Source: Gemmatimonadota bacterium (GTDB taxonomy: Bacteria; Gemmatimonadota; Gemmatimonadetes; Longimicrobiales; Gaopeijiaceae). Taken from it: DNA of 64,000 bases. The notes under the pieces were generated by a model. The model did no database searches, was not told where the DNA came from, and saw nothing but the letters and a program-made list of their open reading frames with translations. Below are positions 35,901-43,511 of the stretch, one piece after another; within the stretch, counting starts at the first letter, position 1; each line of letters opens with the position of its first letter. The stretch lies in assembly GCA_027623325.1 (NCBI GenBank), contig JAQBXY010000008.1, positions 38,758 to 102,757 of the forward strand, given 5' to 3'. The position numbers were made by a program, and so were the translations under genes.

Positions 35901-36210
35901 TCTCGCTCCGATGAGCGGCATGAACGGCATTTACGATGCAAACGTCATCCGGTTCCGCGAGCTGTCGCTCACGTACCGTATCCCCTCGGACATCGTCGAG
36001 GGCTGGGGCCTGGGCACGGCGACCGTCAATCTCGGTGCGCGCAATCTGGCCCTGTTCATGCCGGGTAGCGACTACACCGGAATGGACCCCGAGACGAACG
36101 TGACCGGTCGTTGTAACGGCGGTCTCGACTGCAACTTCCTGAACTCCACCGAGGGGTGGGCGATTCCGATTCCGCGGCGGTTCACCCTCTCCACCCGCGT
36201 CACCTTCTAA
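32914..36210 (+). CDS. SusC/RagA-family TonB-linked outer membrane receptor
   Basis: A complete 1098-aa receptor. ATG 32914 has GGAGG 6 nt upstream. Domains in order: signal peptide (to about 36), carboxypeptidase regulatory-like domain (about 38-118, GTLVGTVRDASSQRPLEAV), the LDQIVVTG segment, a plug (about 135-250, with YVDGIRVDSR and IERVEILKGAAAATLYGTEASNG) and a long beta-barrel ending in Phe (RVTF). It imports an unknown substrate with TonB energy. The SusD partner follows after 12 bp. A structured 239-bp leader precedes it. Several loops carry Cys pairs (KDCSNLSC, RCNGGLDC). Confidence 0.93.
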   Translation: MTSQTSVRLPFGMLRGGLVLALAMMLGWAPAPLTAQATGTLVGTVRDASSQRPLEAVQVYIGGTGIGALTNAAGRFLLLNVPAGEHSLVAELVGYRAGATTVTVGAGQSVVADFGLDQTAISLDQIVVTGAGIATEKRKLGNTIATLDGASLDNAPITDFSQMLAGREPGVVSLPSSGSTGEGGKIRIRGSASLSQLNEPIVYVDGIRVDSRSVGLSGTGNPSRLDDIPPESIERVEILKGAAAATLYGTEASNGVIQIFTKRGRAGAPRFTAQADWTGISVPTDRMLPLADYIGKDCSNLSCDGATDAAKIAAMQGRMQARFGVTPDPYEVFTSDVIPELLETGFSQVYAASVSGGSDAFQYFVSGRMTSEDGSYAPEKNFPVEESIDVEVDTNRRVGFTSNFTVIPNQKIRIGVSTLYSDMEQHTPDNGNNIYGVFSSALMAQLRRATPQAAAGTPGSNYYGAPAFSTTREMMYQLNFANSQHFAGSTNVGFTPTDNFRLDGTFGVDFTADDRVDFRPYAWHLDGFGANSVNGDRRVSEDRSREITADLKGSVITNFGDNIENTFLFGGQGFLRQRQSAGGSGNTFPGPGLETLSALSNAGTFESWTRVTQIGGYLQDQVGIADWVFLTVGGRWDANSAFGEDFATAFYPKVSLSVVPSQGLDWNSELLSTFRVRGAIGRSGLQPDAFAKFTTYTGAPSADGPGVRPSNLGNSALQPEVSTEWEVGAEMGLFNDRWSVDLTYWDRTVTDALVARQFSVTGGFTASQLVNIGELTGQGVEVSLRGALIQREGLSLNVFANTAYMKEEITSMGGAPPLKTGGSYPRYRNYLLEGYAPGAFFGAVVADVAIPLNLDGSCTEPTQAAALAYFAGPKSPSSFKPLAVGNSTFGTPNGTFASHNCGTGLLDSFMGKPTPDFAGSFGFNLAFASNFELATLFEYKWGQQVQDLSGMFRRANAVIGRNTPRAAELGSTMQNPASTPQQRLDAAIQWAREMEGLAPMSGMNGIYDANVIRFRELSLTYRIPSDIVEGWGLGTATVNLGARNLALFMPGSDYTGMDPETNVTGRCNGGLDCNFLNSTEGWAIPIPRRFTLSTRVTF

Positions 36211-36222
36211 GGAGGATTGATC

Positions 36223-37572
36223 ATGAAGAACGGAATCAAGTCTCCCGCGATGGCCGTCGCGGCGGCGTTCGTCCTGTCGGGCTGCGGTCTGCTCGACGTG
36301 GACAACCCGAACGCCCTGGTGGAGGAGTCGATCAAGCTCGAGGCGGCGTCCAATGGCGTGGCCAACGGTTCGCTGAATCGGCTCAGTAGTGCTGTGAGCA
36401 GCATCTGGGAGGGCTATCTCGTCACGTCCGATGAGCTGTTCTGGATCGGATCGCGCGACGCATGGGCTCAGCTCGACCAGGGCTTCATCAGCAATCCGGA
36501 GAACGAGTTCACGGACGCGGCCTTCCCGTCGCTGGGTACGGGCGTGTGGATGGCGCAGAACGCGGTCGATATTTTGACCGAACACGTGGGCAACAACCCG
36601 GGCGTCGCTTCGTTCGGCAAGGACCTCGCGAGAGCGCAGCTCTTCAACGGCATCATCTTGATGGTGACCGGCGAAGTGCAGGAGGACATGACGCTGTCGA
36701 ACAAGCAGGTCGATGGTGCGCCGATCGGTGAGACGGGCATGATCGTCTTTTTCGATCGCGCCATCACGAACCTCGACGCGGCCGTGACGTCGTTCACCGC
36801 TTTGGGTGAGACGACTTTGGCCACCAGAGCCAGAGCGGTCCGCGCGCGTGCGCACATGTCCCGTGCGATCTGGTCGCGTGTCCATCCGAACGCGACCGTG
36901 GGTGGCGCGCTGGCCTGGCCGGCAGCCGTGACCGACGCGAACGCCGTGCTCGCGAGTGTCGGTGGCTCCGACTGGAAGTACAACCTCACGTACACCGCGA
37001 CGATTGGCTCTTGCTCCATGTGCGGGAACGTCAACTCGCGAAAGGAGAACCAGATCGATCAGTCGTTGGTGACGCTGAGCTCGGCGAATAACGTGACCGG
37101 CATCGCCATCAATGACCCAGTGTCGGGTGTTGCCGACCTGGCGTTCACTTCCCTGTTGCGTCAGTGGAAGGGTGGCGGTGCGATCACGGCCGCCGGCGAT
37201 CAGTACTCGCCGTTGACGATCGTTTCCGAGCGGTTGCTTCGGTTGATCGTGGCGGAGGACGCGCTGGCCGGTATGAACGTGGCCGCGTTCGAGGCACAGA
37301 TCGACGCGATCCGGGACTTGGACAGTGAAGTGGCCTTCAACAGCGGTGGGGCGGGTATGCCCACCGACCTGGCGATGCTGCAGCACACGCGTCGCGTCAA
37401 CACGTTCATGATGGGACTCCGTCTCGCCGACATGTACCGGTGGGGCCTCACGGACCCGACGTGGGCGCCGACGTCCGACGCGGTCCTGCGGCCGGGTTCC
37501 ATGCTCCCGATCACGATCGTGGAGATCCGTGCGAACTGCCATCTCAACGGGCAGACCTGCCCGACCGGGTGA
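36223..37572 (+). CDS. SusD/RagB-family outer membrane lipoprotein
   Basis: A 449-aa lipoprotein, partner of the receptor just upstream. ATG 36223 is preferred to the TTG at 36217 because GGAGG at 36211-36215 is 7 nt away. The lipobox VLSGC puts the lipid on Cys21, followed by LLDVDNPNALVEESI, the SusD opening. The helical TPR-like core and the C-terminal block RVNTFMMGLRLADMYRWGL match the family. An internal CSMCGN motif adds a Cys pair. Compared with the SusD at 1795 it is similar in length but clearly diverged. A terminator follows at 37621. Confidence 0.9.
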   Translation: MKNGIKSPAMAVAAAFVLSGCGLLDVDNPNALVEESIKLEAASNGVANGSLNRLSSAVSSIWEGYLVTSDELFWIGSRDAWAQLDQGFISNPENEFTDAAFPSLGTGVWMAQNAVDILTEHVGNNPGVASFGKDLARAQLFNGIILMVTGEVQEDMTLSNKQVDGAPIGETGMIVFFDRAITNLDAAVTSFTALGETTLATRARAVRARAHMSRAIWSRVHPNATVGGALAWPAAVTDANAVLASVGGSDWKYNLTYTATIGSCSMCGNVNSRKENQIDQSLVTLSSANNVTGIAINDPVSGVADLAFTSLLRQWKGGGAITAAGDQYSPLTIVSERLLRLIVAEDALAGMNVAAFEAQIDAIRDLDSEVAFNSGGAGMPTDLAMLQHTRRVNTFMMGLRLADMYRWGLTDPTWAPTSDAVLRPGSMLPITIVEIRANCHLNGQTCPTG

Positions 37573-37620
37573 TCGCACAGGCAGTTGCAGTACGCAGTAC
37601 GTAGTTAGGCAGTAAGAAGA

Positions 37621-37665
37621 AGGCGGGCGCATCCGTACCTAGTGCGGATGCGCCTCGCCTTTTTT
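37621..37665 (+). terminator. Rho-independent terminator after SusC-SusD operon
   Basis: GCGCATCCG pairs with CGGATGCGC (about 37627-37635 with 37645-37653). The stem extends through an imperfect GGCG/CGCC base and is followed by a run of six T at 37660-37665. Confidence 0.8.
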
Positions 37666-37692
37666 ACCGTTCTGAGATTACCTTCTCCCACT

Positions 37693-38130
37693 ATGAAAAC
37701 GCTCAAGAACGTCGGCTTGATTGCCGTGCTCGTGGTCGGTTCTTCCGCCTGTGACGTATTTCGGGACCAGGCTCCTGACAACATCTCGTTCCGCATGTCG
37801 GGCAGTGACGGTCGGACCGTAACGGCCATCTATTCGACGGAATTCGTCGCCGGTGTCACGGAAATCGGAGTCACACAGGTCCAGATCTTCGGTGCGGACA
37901 CGGTGGTCCACGTGCTCCCGATCGACACGATCATCAACATCTCGAGGAACCGGCAGTTCTTCGTGGAGATCTATACCGCACCGACGGACACCGTGAACGT
38001 GGCCGTTCGAGTGGATGCCGACGATCGGAATCTCCATGACCAGACCGGCGGGATCTTCCCTGCTTCTCCGTGGCAGTTCGTATACCAGTACAATCAGCGA
38101 CTCACGGACGTCATCGAGGTAGTTTTCTAA
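37693..38130 (+). CDS. Small lipoprotein of unknown function, paralogue of the one at 4455
   Basis: A 145-aa lipoprotein (lipobox GSSAC, Cys about 20). ATG 37693 begins the signal peptide directly. The mature part is beta-rich, with repeated VTEIGVTQVQIFGADTV-like strands and a C-terminal VIEVVF. It aligns by eye along most of its length with the small lipoprotein at 4455-4895, and both lie near a SusC-SusD pair. The function is not recognised. It follows the operon terminator, so it is probably expressed from its own promoter or by read-through, together with the next gene, which starts 1 bp later. Confidence 0.65.
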   Translation: MKTLKNVGLIAVLVVGSSACDVFRDQAPDNISFRMSGSDGRTVTAIYSTEFVAGVTEIGVTQVQIFGADTVVHVLPIDTIINISRNRQFFVEIYTAPTDTVNVAVRVDADDRNLHDQTGGIFPASPWQFVYQYNQRLTDVIEVVF

Positions 38131-38131
38131 G

Positions 38132-38629
38132 ATGAAGCGTATCCGCCCGGTTCTGACGGTTGGCCTGATGTTGACGGCGGTGCTCGCGGGCTGTCACAGC
38201 TATCGCCCAGTCGAGACCCCGGCGCTGGGGTCGACCGTGCGGGTTCACATCCCCGTGACGTCGGCGTTGGCCGACCGGAACGCACCACCCGCGTCCATCT
38301 CTATCCAGGGACAAGTTCTGTCTTCGGGTGACACCCTGGTGTTGGCGACCACGACGAGGCGGGAATACGGAGCGTTCCGTGAGATCACTCAGTTCGACAC
38401 CATCCGGCTCGCGCCCGACCAGCGGGTCAGCGTGGAGCTCGAGGAGTTTTCGAAGGGCAAGAGCATCGCCCTCGGAGCCGTTCTCTTCGTGGGTGCAGCG
38501 GGGTTGGGAATCGCCGCCTTCGGGGGTGGAGGTAGCTCCCCCCCGGACGGACCTCCCGGAGGAGGGCCTGTCAGCGCAGTCGTGAGCAGTTCCGTTCTCT
38601 CCATGTTATGGGGCATCATCCGGCCGTAG
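38132..38629 (+). CDS. Lipoprotein of unknown function
   Basis: A 165-aa lipoprotein with a clear signal (lipobox VLAGC, Cys about 21). The N-terminal half is beta-rich and contains IQGQVLSSGDTLVLATTTRR. It then has one hydrophobic Gly/Ala segment (about 112-132, ALGAVLFVGAAGLGIAAFGGG), a Pro/Gly-rich linker and a short hydrophobic tail. It starts 1 bp after the previous lipoprotein stop, so the two are coupled. No family is recognised. Confidence 0.6.
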   Translation: MKRIRPVLTVGLMLTAVLAGCHSYRPVETPALGSTVRVHIPVTSALADRNAPPASISIQGQVLSSGDTLVLATTTRREYGAFREITQFDTIRLAPDQRVSVELEEFSKGKSIALGAVLFVGAAGLGIAAFGGGGSSPPDGPPGGGPVSAVVSSSVLSMLWGIIRP

Positions 38630-38664
38630 CCCCCGGGGGAGGCCCTGACGGGCGCGCTCGCTGG

Positions 38665-38679
38665 TTTTTTTGCTATCTT
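38665..38679 (+). promoter_or_regulatory. T tract and candidate extended -10 element
   Basis: Seven T (38665-38671) are followed by TGCTATCTT, which matches the extended -10 pattern TGnTATnnT, about 83 nt upstream of the BNR gene start at 38762. The T run after GC-rich sequence could instead belong to a weak terminator of the preceding lipoprotein gene. No -35 box is visible. Confidence 0.25.
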
Positions 38680-38761
38680 TCGGTGTCACGCGCACTTTTG
38701 CGCGCCTCCGGGCTGCCCTCCCAGGCCCACGGAATGACCTCGGTCTCAGGTATGGTGAGTC

Positions 38762-41700
38762 ATGCGAACACAGCTACGAATCCCGGCGTATACCGCGCTT
38801 TCCCTTCTCGTCGTCGGTCTCGGCTTCGCCCCCGAGGGTCAGGCTCAGCAGTACGACGAGTCCTATTACGATTTTCTGACGTGGAGCAACGTCGGGATCG
38901 CCCGCGGGGGACGCTCGACCGCGGTGGCAGGCAGCGATGCCCGACCGCTCGAGTACTACTTCGGAGCCGTCGGGGGTGGCCTCTGGAAGACGACGGACGG
39001 TGGTAACAACTGGCGGCCGGTCACGGACGGGCAGATCAATAGCTCCTCCGTGGGAGCGGTCGCGGTGTGTGAAACAGACCCCGACGTGGTCTACATCGGC
39101 ACGGGTGAGACGCAGCTTCGTGGCAACGTCATGCAGGGTGACGGCGTCTACAAATCGACAGACGCAGGTAGCACGTGGGAGCACCTCGGTCTGGCCGAGT
39201 CGCAGAACATTGCTCGGATCAGGGTGCACCCCGACAACTGTGACGTCGCATGGGTGGCCGCCTTCGGACAACATTCGAGTGACAACCCCGAGCGCGGGGT
39301 CTACAAGACCACCGACGGCGGCTCCAACTGGGCGCTCACACTGTTCAAGAGCGAGAAAGCCGGTGTAACCGACCTGATCGTGGATCCCAACGATCCAGAC
39401 GTGCTCTATGCGACGGTCTGGGAGGCTTTCCGCAAGAGTTGGGGGATGAGTTCAGGCGGGTTCGATTCGGGGCTGTGGAAGTCCACGGATGGCGGGGACA
39501 CGTGGTCGGACATCACGTCCACGCTGGGCCTGGATCCCGCCGGTCCCATCGGCAAGATGGGTGTCACCGTCTCCGGGGCGAACTCGGACCGCGTGTGGGT
39601 CATCGTGGAGCACGAGCCCCAGGGTGGCGTCTACCGCTCGGACGACGGCGGCGCGACCTGGGAGCAGGTCAACGACGAACGTAAGCTCCGCCAGCGCGCC
39701 TTCTACTACACACGAATCTATGCCGACCCGCAGGATGAAGACGTCGTCTACGCGCTGAATACGGGCTTCTACAAGTCCACGGACGGCGGAGTGACCTTCC
39801 CCCGTTCGATCAGTGTTCCGCACGGCGACAACCACGATCTGTGGATCGCGCCCTCCACGCCCGACCGGATGGTCGAGGCGAACGACGGTGGGGCCAACGT
39901 CTCCTTCAACGGGGGGACGACGTGGACCGACCAGGAGTACGCGACGGCCCAGTTCTACCGTGTGATCACGACGAACCACGAGCCGTACCACATCTGCGGG
40001 GCGCAGCAGGACAATTCAACGGCGTGCACACCGTCCAGTGGATGGAATCACCTGTCTGCGGCAGGAGGGTTCGGTGGCGGATCGAGCTACTACTATTCGG
40101 TTGGCGGCTGCGAAAGTGGCTACATCGCCCCTCATCCCGAAGACCTCGACATCTTCTACGCCGGTTGTTACGGCGGATCGCTGTCACGCTACGACCACGG
40201 TACGGGCTTCTCGCGATCGATCAACGTCTGGCCCGAGAACCCCATGGGTCAGTCTGCCGAGGACATACGCGAACGGGTGCAGTGGACCTTCCCGATCGTA
40301 TTCGACAAGCACGACAGTGGAATCCTCTACACGGGTACGCAAAAGGTCTGGAAGACGACGACCGAGGGTCAGAGTTGGGTCGAGATCAGCCCTGACCTGA
40401 CACGCAACGACCCCGCGACGGTGGGAGCTTCGGGCGGTCCGATCACCAAGGATCAGACCGGAGTGGAGACCTATGCGACGGTCTTTGCCATCGCCCCGTC
40501 TCCGCACGACGCCAACGTGATCTGGGCCGGCTCCGATGACGGGTACGTGCACGTCACAAGAAACGCTCGGGCCGCGTCGCCGACGTGGACCAACGTGACA
40601 CCGTCGGATGCCCCCGACTTCGTTCGCATCAATACGATCGAGGTGTCGCCGAATACACCGGGCAAGGCCTATGTCTCGGGGATCCGGTACCTCGTGGACA
40701 ACGACCGCAGCCCGTACGTGTGGAAAACCACCAACTACGGAGAGACGTGGACGAAGATCGTCGGCGGGATTCCCAGCGACGACTTCGTGCGGGCCGTCCG
40801 TGAGGATCCGGTCCGGCCCGGGATGCTCTATGCTGCGTCCGAACGGACCGTCTACGTGTCGTGGAACGACGGGACGTCGTGGCAGCCTCTCACGATGAAT
40901 CTGCCTGTGACGCAGGTGTCCGATCTCGTCGTCGAGGATCATGACCTGGTGATTTCGACGCACGGGCGGTCGTTCTGGGTCATGCGCAGCATCGGAGCCC
41001 TGAGGCAGATGTACCCGGACGTTGTGGCGGCTGATTTCTGGCTGTTCGACCCGCAGGATCCGGTCCGACTCTTCGACAACGCAGTCGACATCAACTACTA
41101 CCTCAAGGCCGATGCGGAGAAAGTGACGCTCGAATTCCTCGACCTGAGGGGTGACGTTCTGGCGTCGTACGAGTCTCGCGAAGAAGATGCCGAGGAGCCG
41201 GAGGCCGGTGCAGGGGGTGGTGGCGGTTTCGGTTTCGGCGGCGGTGGGAACCTGAGGCCGTCGAAATCCGAGGGAGCCCATCGCTTCCGCTGGAATCAAC
41301 GACTCGAGGGGTGGACGGACTTCGACGGTCGGATCTTCTGGGCTGCCGGCAATCAGGGCCCGGCGGTTCTCCCAGGTATGTACCGGGTGCGGCTGACCGT
41401 CGACGGACAGAGCCAGACCCGCGACTTCGAGATCAAGATGAACCCCCGCGCGCTAGCCGAGGGCGCAACGCTGGCCGACCTTCAGGAGCGTTTCGATTTC
41501 GCGATCCGTATTCGGGATCGAGTGACCGACGCCAACGAAGCGGTTCTGCGCATGCGATCGATCAAGAGTCAGATCGATGACCGGCTCGAGCAAAACGACA
41601 ACGCCGAGCTGGAGACGTTGGGTGCAACGGTGGCGAGCCGCCTGAGCGGTGTCGAAGGGGAGATCTACCAGGTTCAGAATCAATCGAACCAGGATCCTCT

Positions 41701-41932
41701 CAACTACCCGATCAAGCTGAACAACAAGATCGCGGCGCTTCAGAATGCGGTGGAAGGTTCAGAGACGCGGCCGACGGACCAGTCGTACGAGGTGTTCGAC
41801 AGTCTTTCGGACAGCCTCGAGAGCGAACTGCGTCAAATGGACCTGATCATCCAGCAGGACCTGGCGCGCCTCAACGAGTTGTTGCGCGAGCTGGGTCTCG
41901 AACCCATCGACGCGGGGCGGCTCATCACGTAG
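38762..41932 (+). CDS. Large secreted BNR/VPS10-type beta-propeller protein
   Basis: A 1056-aa exported protein with a signal peptide (ALSLLVVGLGFAPEGQAQ). Residues about 30-780 contain many Asp-box repeats (GLWKTTDGGNNW, GVYKSTDAGSTW, GVYKTTDGGSNW, GLWKSTDGGDTW), as in VPS10/sortilin and BNR glycosidase-like double propellers. A Gly/Phe-rich linker lies near 815-835, followed by a beta domain (MYRVRLTVDGQSQTRDFEI) and an alpha-helical C-terminal region (about 910-1050). No glycosidase active site is evident; proteins of this type are commonly annotated WD40/YVTN/BNR-like. It is probably involved in binding or protein interaction outside the cell. The acyltransferase gene follows after 18 bp. 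Confidence 0.85.
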   Translation: MRTQLRIPAYTALSLLVVGLGFAPEGQAQQYDESYYDFLTWSNVGIARGGRSTAVAGSDARPLEYYFGAVGGGLWKTTDGGNNWRPVTDGQINSSSVGAVAVCETDPDVVYIGTGETQLRGNVMQGDGVYKSTDAGSTWEHLGLAESQNIARIRVHPDNCDVAWVAAFGQHSSDNPERGVYKTTDGGSNWALTLFKSEKAGVTDLIVDPNDPDVLYATVWEAFRKSWGMSSGGFDSGLWKSTDGGDTWSDITSTLGLDPAGPIGKMGVTVSGANSDRVWVIVEHEPQGGVYRSDDGGATWEQVNDERKLRQRAFYYTRIYADPQDEDVVYALNTGFYKSTDGGVTFPRSISVPHGDNHDLWIAPSTPDRMVEANDGGANVSFNGGTTWTDQEYATAQFYRVITTNHEPYHICGAQQDNSTACTPSSGWNHLSAAGGFGGGSSYYYSVGGCESGYIAPHPEDLDIFYAGCYGGSLSRYDHGTGFSRSINVWPENPMGQSAEDIRERVQWTFPIVFDKHDSGILYTGTQKVWKTTTEGQSWVEISPDLTRNDPATVGASGGPITKDQTGVETYATVFAIAPSPHDANVIWAGSDDGYVHVTRNARAASPTWTNVTPSDAPDFVRINTIEVSPNTPGKAYVSGIRYLVDNDRSPYVWKTTNYGETWTKIVGGIPSDDFVRAVREDPVRPGMLYAASERTVYVSWNDGTSWQPLTMNLPVTQVSDLVVEDHDLVISTHGRSFWVMRSIGALRQMYPDVVAADFWLFDPQDPVRLFDNAVDINYYLKADAEKVTLEFLDLRGDVLASYESREEDAEEPEAGAGGGGGFGFGGGGNLRPSKSEGAHRFRWNQRLEGWTDFDGRIFWAAGNQGPAVLPGMYRVRLTVDGQSQTRDFEIKMNPRALAEGATLADLQERFDFAIRIRDRVTDANEAVLRMRSIKSQIDDRLEQNDNAELETLGATVASRLSGVEGEIYQVQNQSNQDPLNYPIKLNNKIAALQNAVEGSETRPTDQSYEVFDSLSDSLESELRQMDLIIQQDLARLNELLRELGLEPIDAGRLIT

Positions 41933-41950
41933 CGCACCTCTGCATCAGGC

Positions 41951-43294
41951 ATGCTACCCAGGATCATCACGAAGCTGGTGGGGTGGGCGGTAGCCGTGTT
42001 CTACGACGTGGAGAGGGCCGGTCCCAAGGTAGGGGCCGGCCCTGTTCTCGTGGTGGCGAACCACCCGAATGCGCTCGTCGACCCCCTCATCATCTTTCAT
42101 ACGGCGGGCCGCGCTACGCGCCCGCTGGCGAAGGCGCCCCTGTTCGAGCAGGCGCTGCTAGGGACGGTTCTCAAGGGCCTGGGTGGGTTGCCGGTGTACC
42201 GGAAGCAGGACGATCCCCAGCTCATGCACCTGAATGACCGCACCTTCGACGCCGCGATCGCGGCCCTCCAGGAAGGTGGGGCCGTTCAGATGTATCCGGA
42301 GGGTCAGAGTCACTCGGAGCCGGCCCTCGCGCCGCTCCGGACAGGAGCGGCACGGATCGCCCTCCTGGCCGAGGATCGCGCCGGTTGGACTCTCGGCCTG
42401 AGGGTTCAGCCCGTGGGGCTGACCTACACCCGGAAGCACCTCTTTCGAGGCACCGTGATCGCGGTGTTCGGCGATCCCATCGAGGTCGGTGACTACCAGA
42501 GCGACTACGCGACGGAGGAGCGAGCCGCTGCCCGACGGCTCACCGAATCGATCCGCGACCGCCTCGAGAAACTCACGCTGAACTTCGATGAAGAGTCCGA
42601 CCGAGAGCTGGTCGATGTCGCGGAACGCCTCTACGCGCGAGAAAAGGGCCTTGCGCGGCCCCGGGAGCGCGCCGCCATGGCCCAACGACTCCCCCGCATG
42701 CAACGGTTCGCGGAGGGGCTCCGGTGGCTCCGCGCGGAGGATCCTGAGGCTCTCGAGGGTCTTCGCCACTCCGTGACTCGGTATCTCCGGCTTCTGACGC
42801 TCTTCGGAGCCAGGGACGGGGACGTGCCGAGGCGGTATCCATTGACGCCCGTACTGGTCTATGCCCTCCGACAGATCGTCATGCTCGCCCTGGTATTTCC
42901 GGCGGCGATCGCCGGCGCGCTCGTATGGGGCGCGCCGTTTCTGTTTACCCGGTGGGCCGCCCCCCGCTTCCGGCCCGAACTGGACCAGATCGCGACCTAC
43001 AAGGTCTCGATCGGGATCGTGACGTTCCCGTCGTGGCTTGCAGCCATCGTTGCCGTTACCTGGCTGGTCGCGGGGACCACCACCTCGCTGACCGCGGCCA
43101 TCATCCTGCCGATCCTTGGCCTCGCGGCGGTGGCTTGGCGTGACCGACAGGCCACCGTCAGGGAGGACGTCCGCGTGTTCTTCCGTGCGCGACGTCGGTC
43201 GCAGTCGACGGACCGCCTTGCGGAGCTCCGGGCTCGGCTCGTGGCCGAGTTCGACGACGTCGCAGAGCGGTGGCGGGTGGACCGGACCGTCTGA
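41951..43294 (+). CDS. PlsC-type glycerol-phosphate/lysophospholipid acyltransferase
   Basis: A 447-aa membrane acyltransferase. The N-terminal domain (about 25-200) has the active-site NHPNALVDP (His38, Asp44; an Hx5D spacing found in some 1-acylglycerol-3-phosphate acyltransferases) and the YPEGQSHSE motif (115-123) that binds the phosphate. The middle is helical and charged, and the C-terminal part has two to four membrane helices (about 295-400). It probably acylates glycerol-3-phosphate or lysophosphatidate in phospholipid synthesis. It is longer than typical PlsC (about 240 aa) because of the C-terminal membrane half. Confidence 0.85.
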   Translation: MLPRIITKLVGWAVAVFYDVERAGPKVGAGPVLVVANHPNALVDPLIIFHTAGRATRPLAKAPLFEQALLGTVLKGLGGLPVYRKQDDPQLMHLNDRTFDAAIAALQEGGAVQMYPEGQSHSEPALAPLRTGAARIALLAEDRAGWTLGLRVQPVGLTYTRKHLFRGTVIAVFGDPIEVGDYQSDYATEERAAARRLTESIRDRLEKLTLNFDEESDRELVDVAERLYAREKGLARPRERAAMAQRLPRMQRFAEGLRWLRAEDPEALEGLRHSVTRYLRLLTLFGARDGDVPRRYPLTPVLVYALRQIVMLALVFPAAIAGALVWGAPFLFTRWAAPRFRPELDQIATYKVSIGIVTFPSWLAAIVAVTWLVAGTTTSLTAAIILPILGLAAVAWRDRQATVREDVRVFFRARRRSQSTDRLAELRARLVAEFDDVAERWRVDRTV

Positions 43295-43319
43295 GGGGCC
43301 ATGCCCGGGGGAACCACGA

Positions 43320-43359
43320 CCCCTCCGTCTCGGCGATGGCCCCCTTGGCCTCGGAGGGG
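43320..43359 (+). repeat. Inverted repeat between acyltransferase and tRNA genes
   Basis: CCCCTCCG (43320-43327) is the exact complement of CGGAGGGG (43352-43359) with a 24-nt loop. There is no T tract, so a terminator role is doubtful. It overlaps the candidate promoter of the tRNA gene. Confidence 0.35.
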
Positions 43360-43373
43360 CGGGGTTCTATCGT
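43345..43373 (+). promoter_or_regulatory. Candidate promoter of the tRNA-Sec gene
   Basis: TTGGCC (43345-43350) and TATCGT (43368-43373) are separated by 17 bp, each matching four of six sigma70 consensus positions. Transcription would start near 43380, about 30 nt before the mature tRNA 5' end. Confidence 0.35.
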
Positions 43374-43409
43374 CCGGCCCCGATCCGGTGCCACCTCGTG
43401 GACTGCGAA

Positions 43410-43506
43410 GGGGGCGGAGGGAGACTGGTGTCTCCGGCGGTCTTCAAAACCGCGCAGCCCGGCTAGAACCCGGGTGGGTGGGTTCGATTCCCACACGCTC
43501 CCGCCA
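43410..43506 (+). tRNA. selC: Selenocysteine tRNA, anticodon TCA
   Basis: A 97-nt tRNA with encoded CCA. The anticodon loop CTTCAAA (43442-43448) presents TCA, closed by GCGGT/ACCGC. The D arm is the hallmark: a 6-bp stem (43420-43425 with 43430-43435) and a 4-nt TGGT loop. The extra arm is long (43454-43477) with a CCCGG/CCGGG stem. The T arm is GTGGG-TTCGATT-CCCAC. The acceptor (43410-43417 with 43495-43502) is the bacterial 8-bp form, with one G-U and a G-A at the eighth pair; the discriminator is G. It decodes UGA as selenocysteine with SelB, so the organism should encode SelA, SelB, SelD and at least one selenoprotein elsewhere. Confidence 0.93.
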
Positions 43507-43511
43507 GCCCG

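Noticed and set aside
35605..37632. Long minus-strand open frame of 675 codons opposite the second SusC-SusD pair
   Set aside because: It lies antisense to two well-supported genes, has Arg/Asp/Val-rich composition typical of GC-rich reverse frames, and shows no domain or signal peptide.
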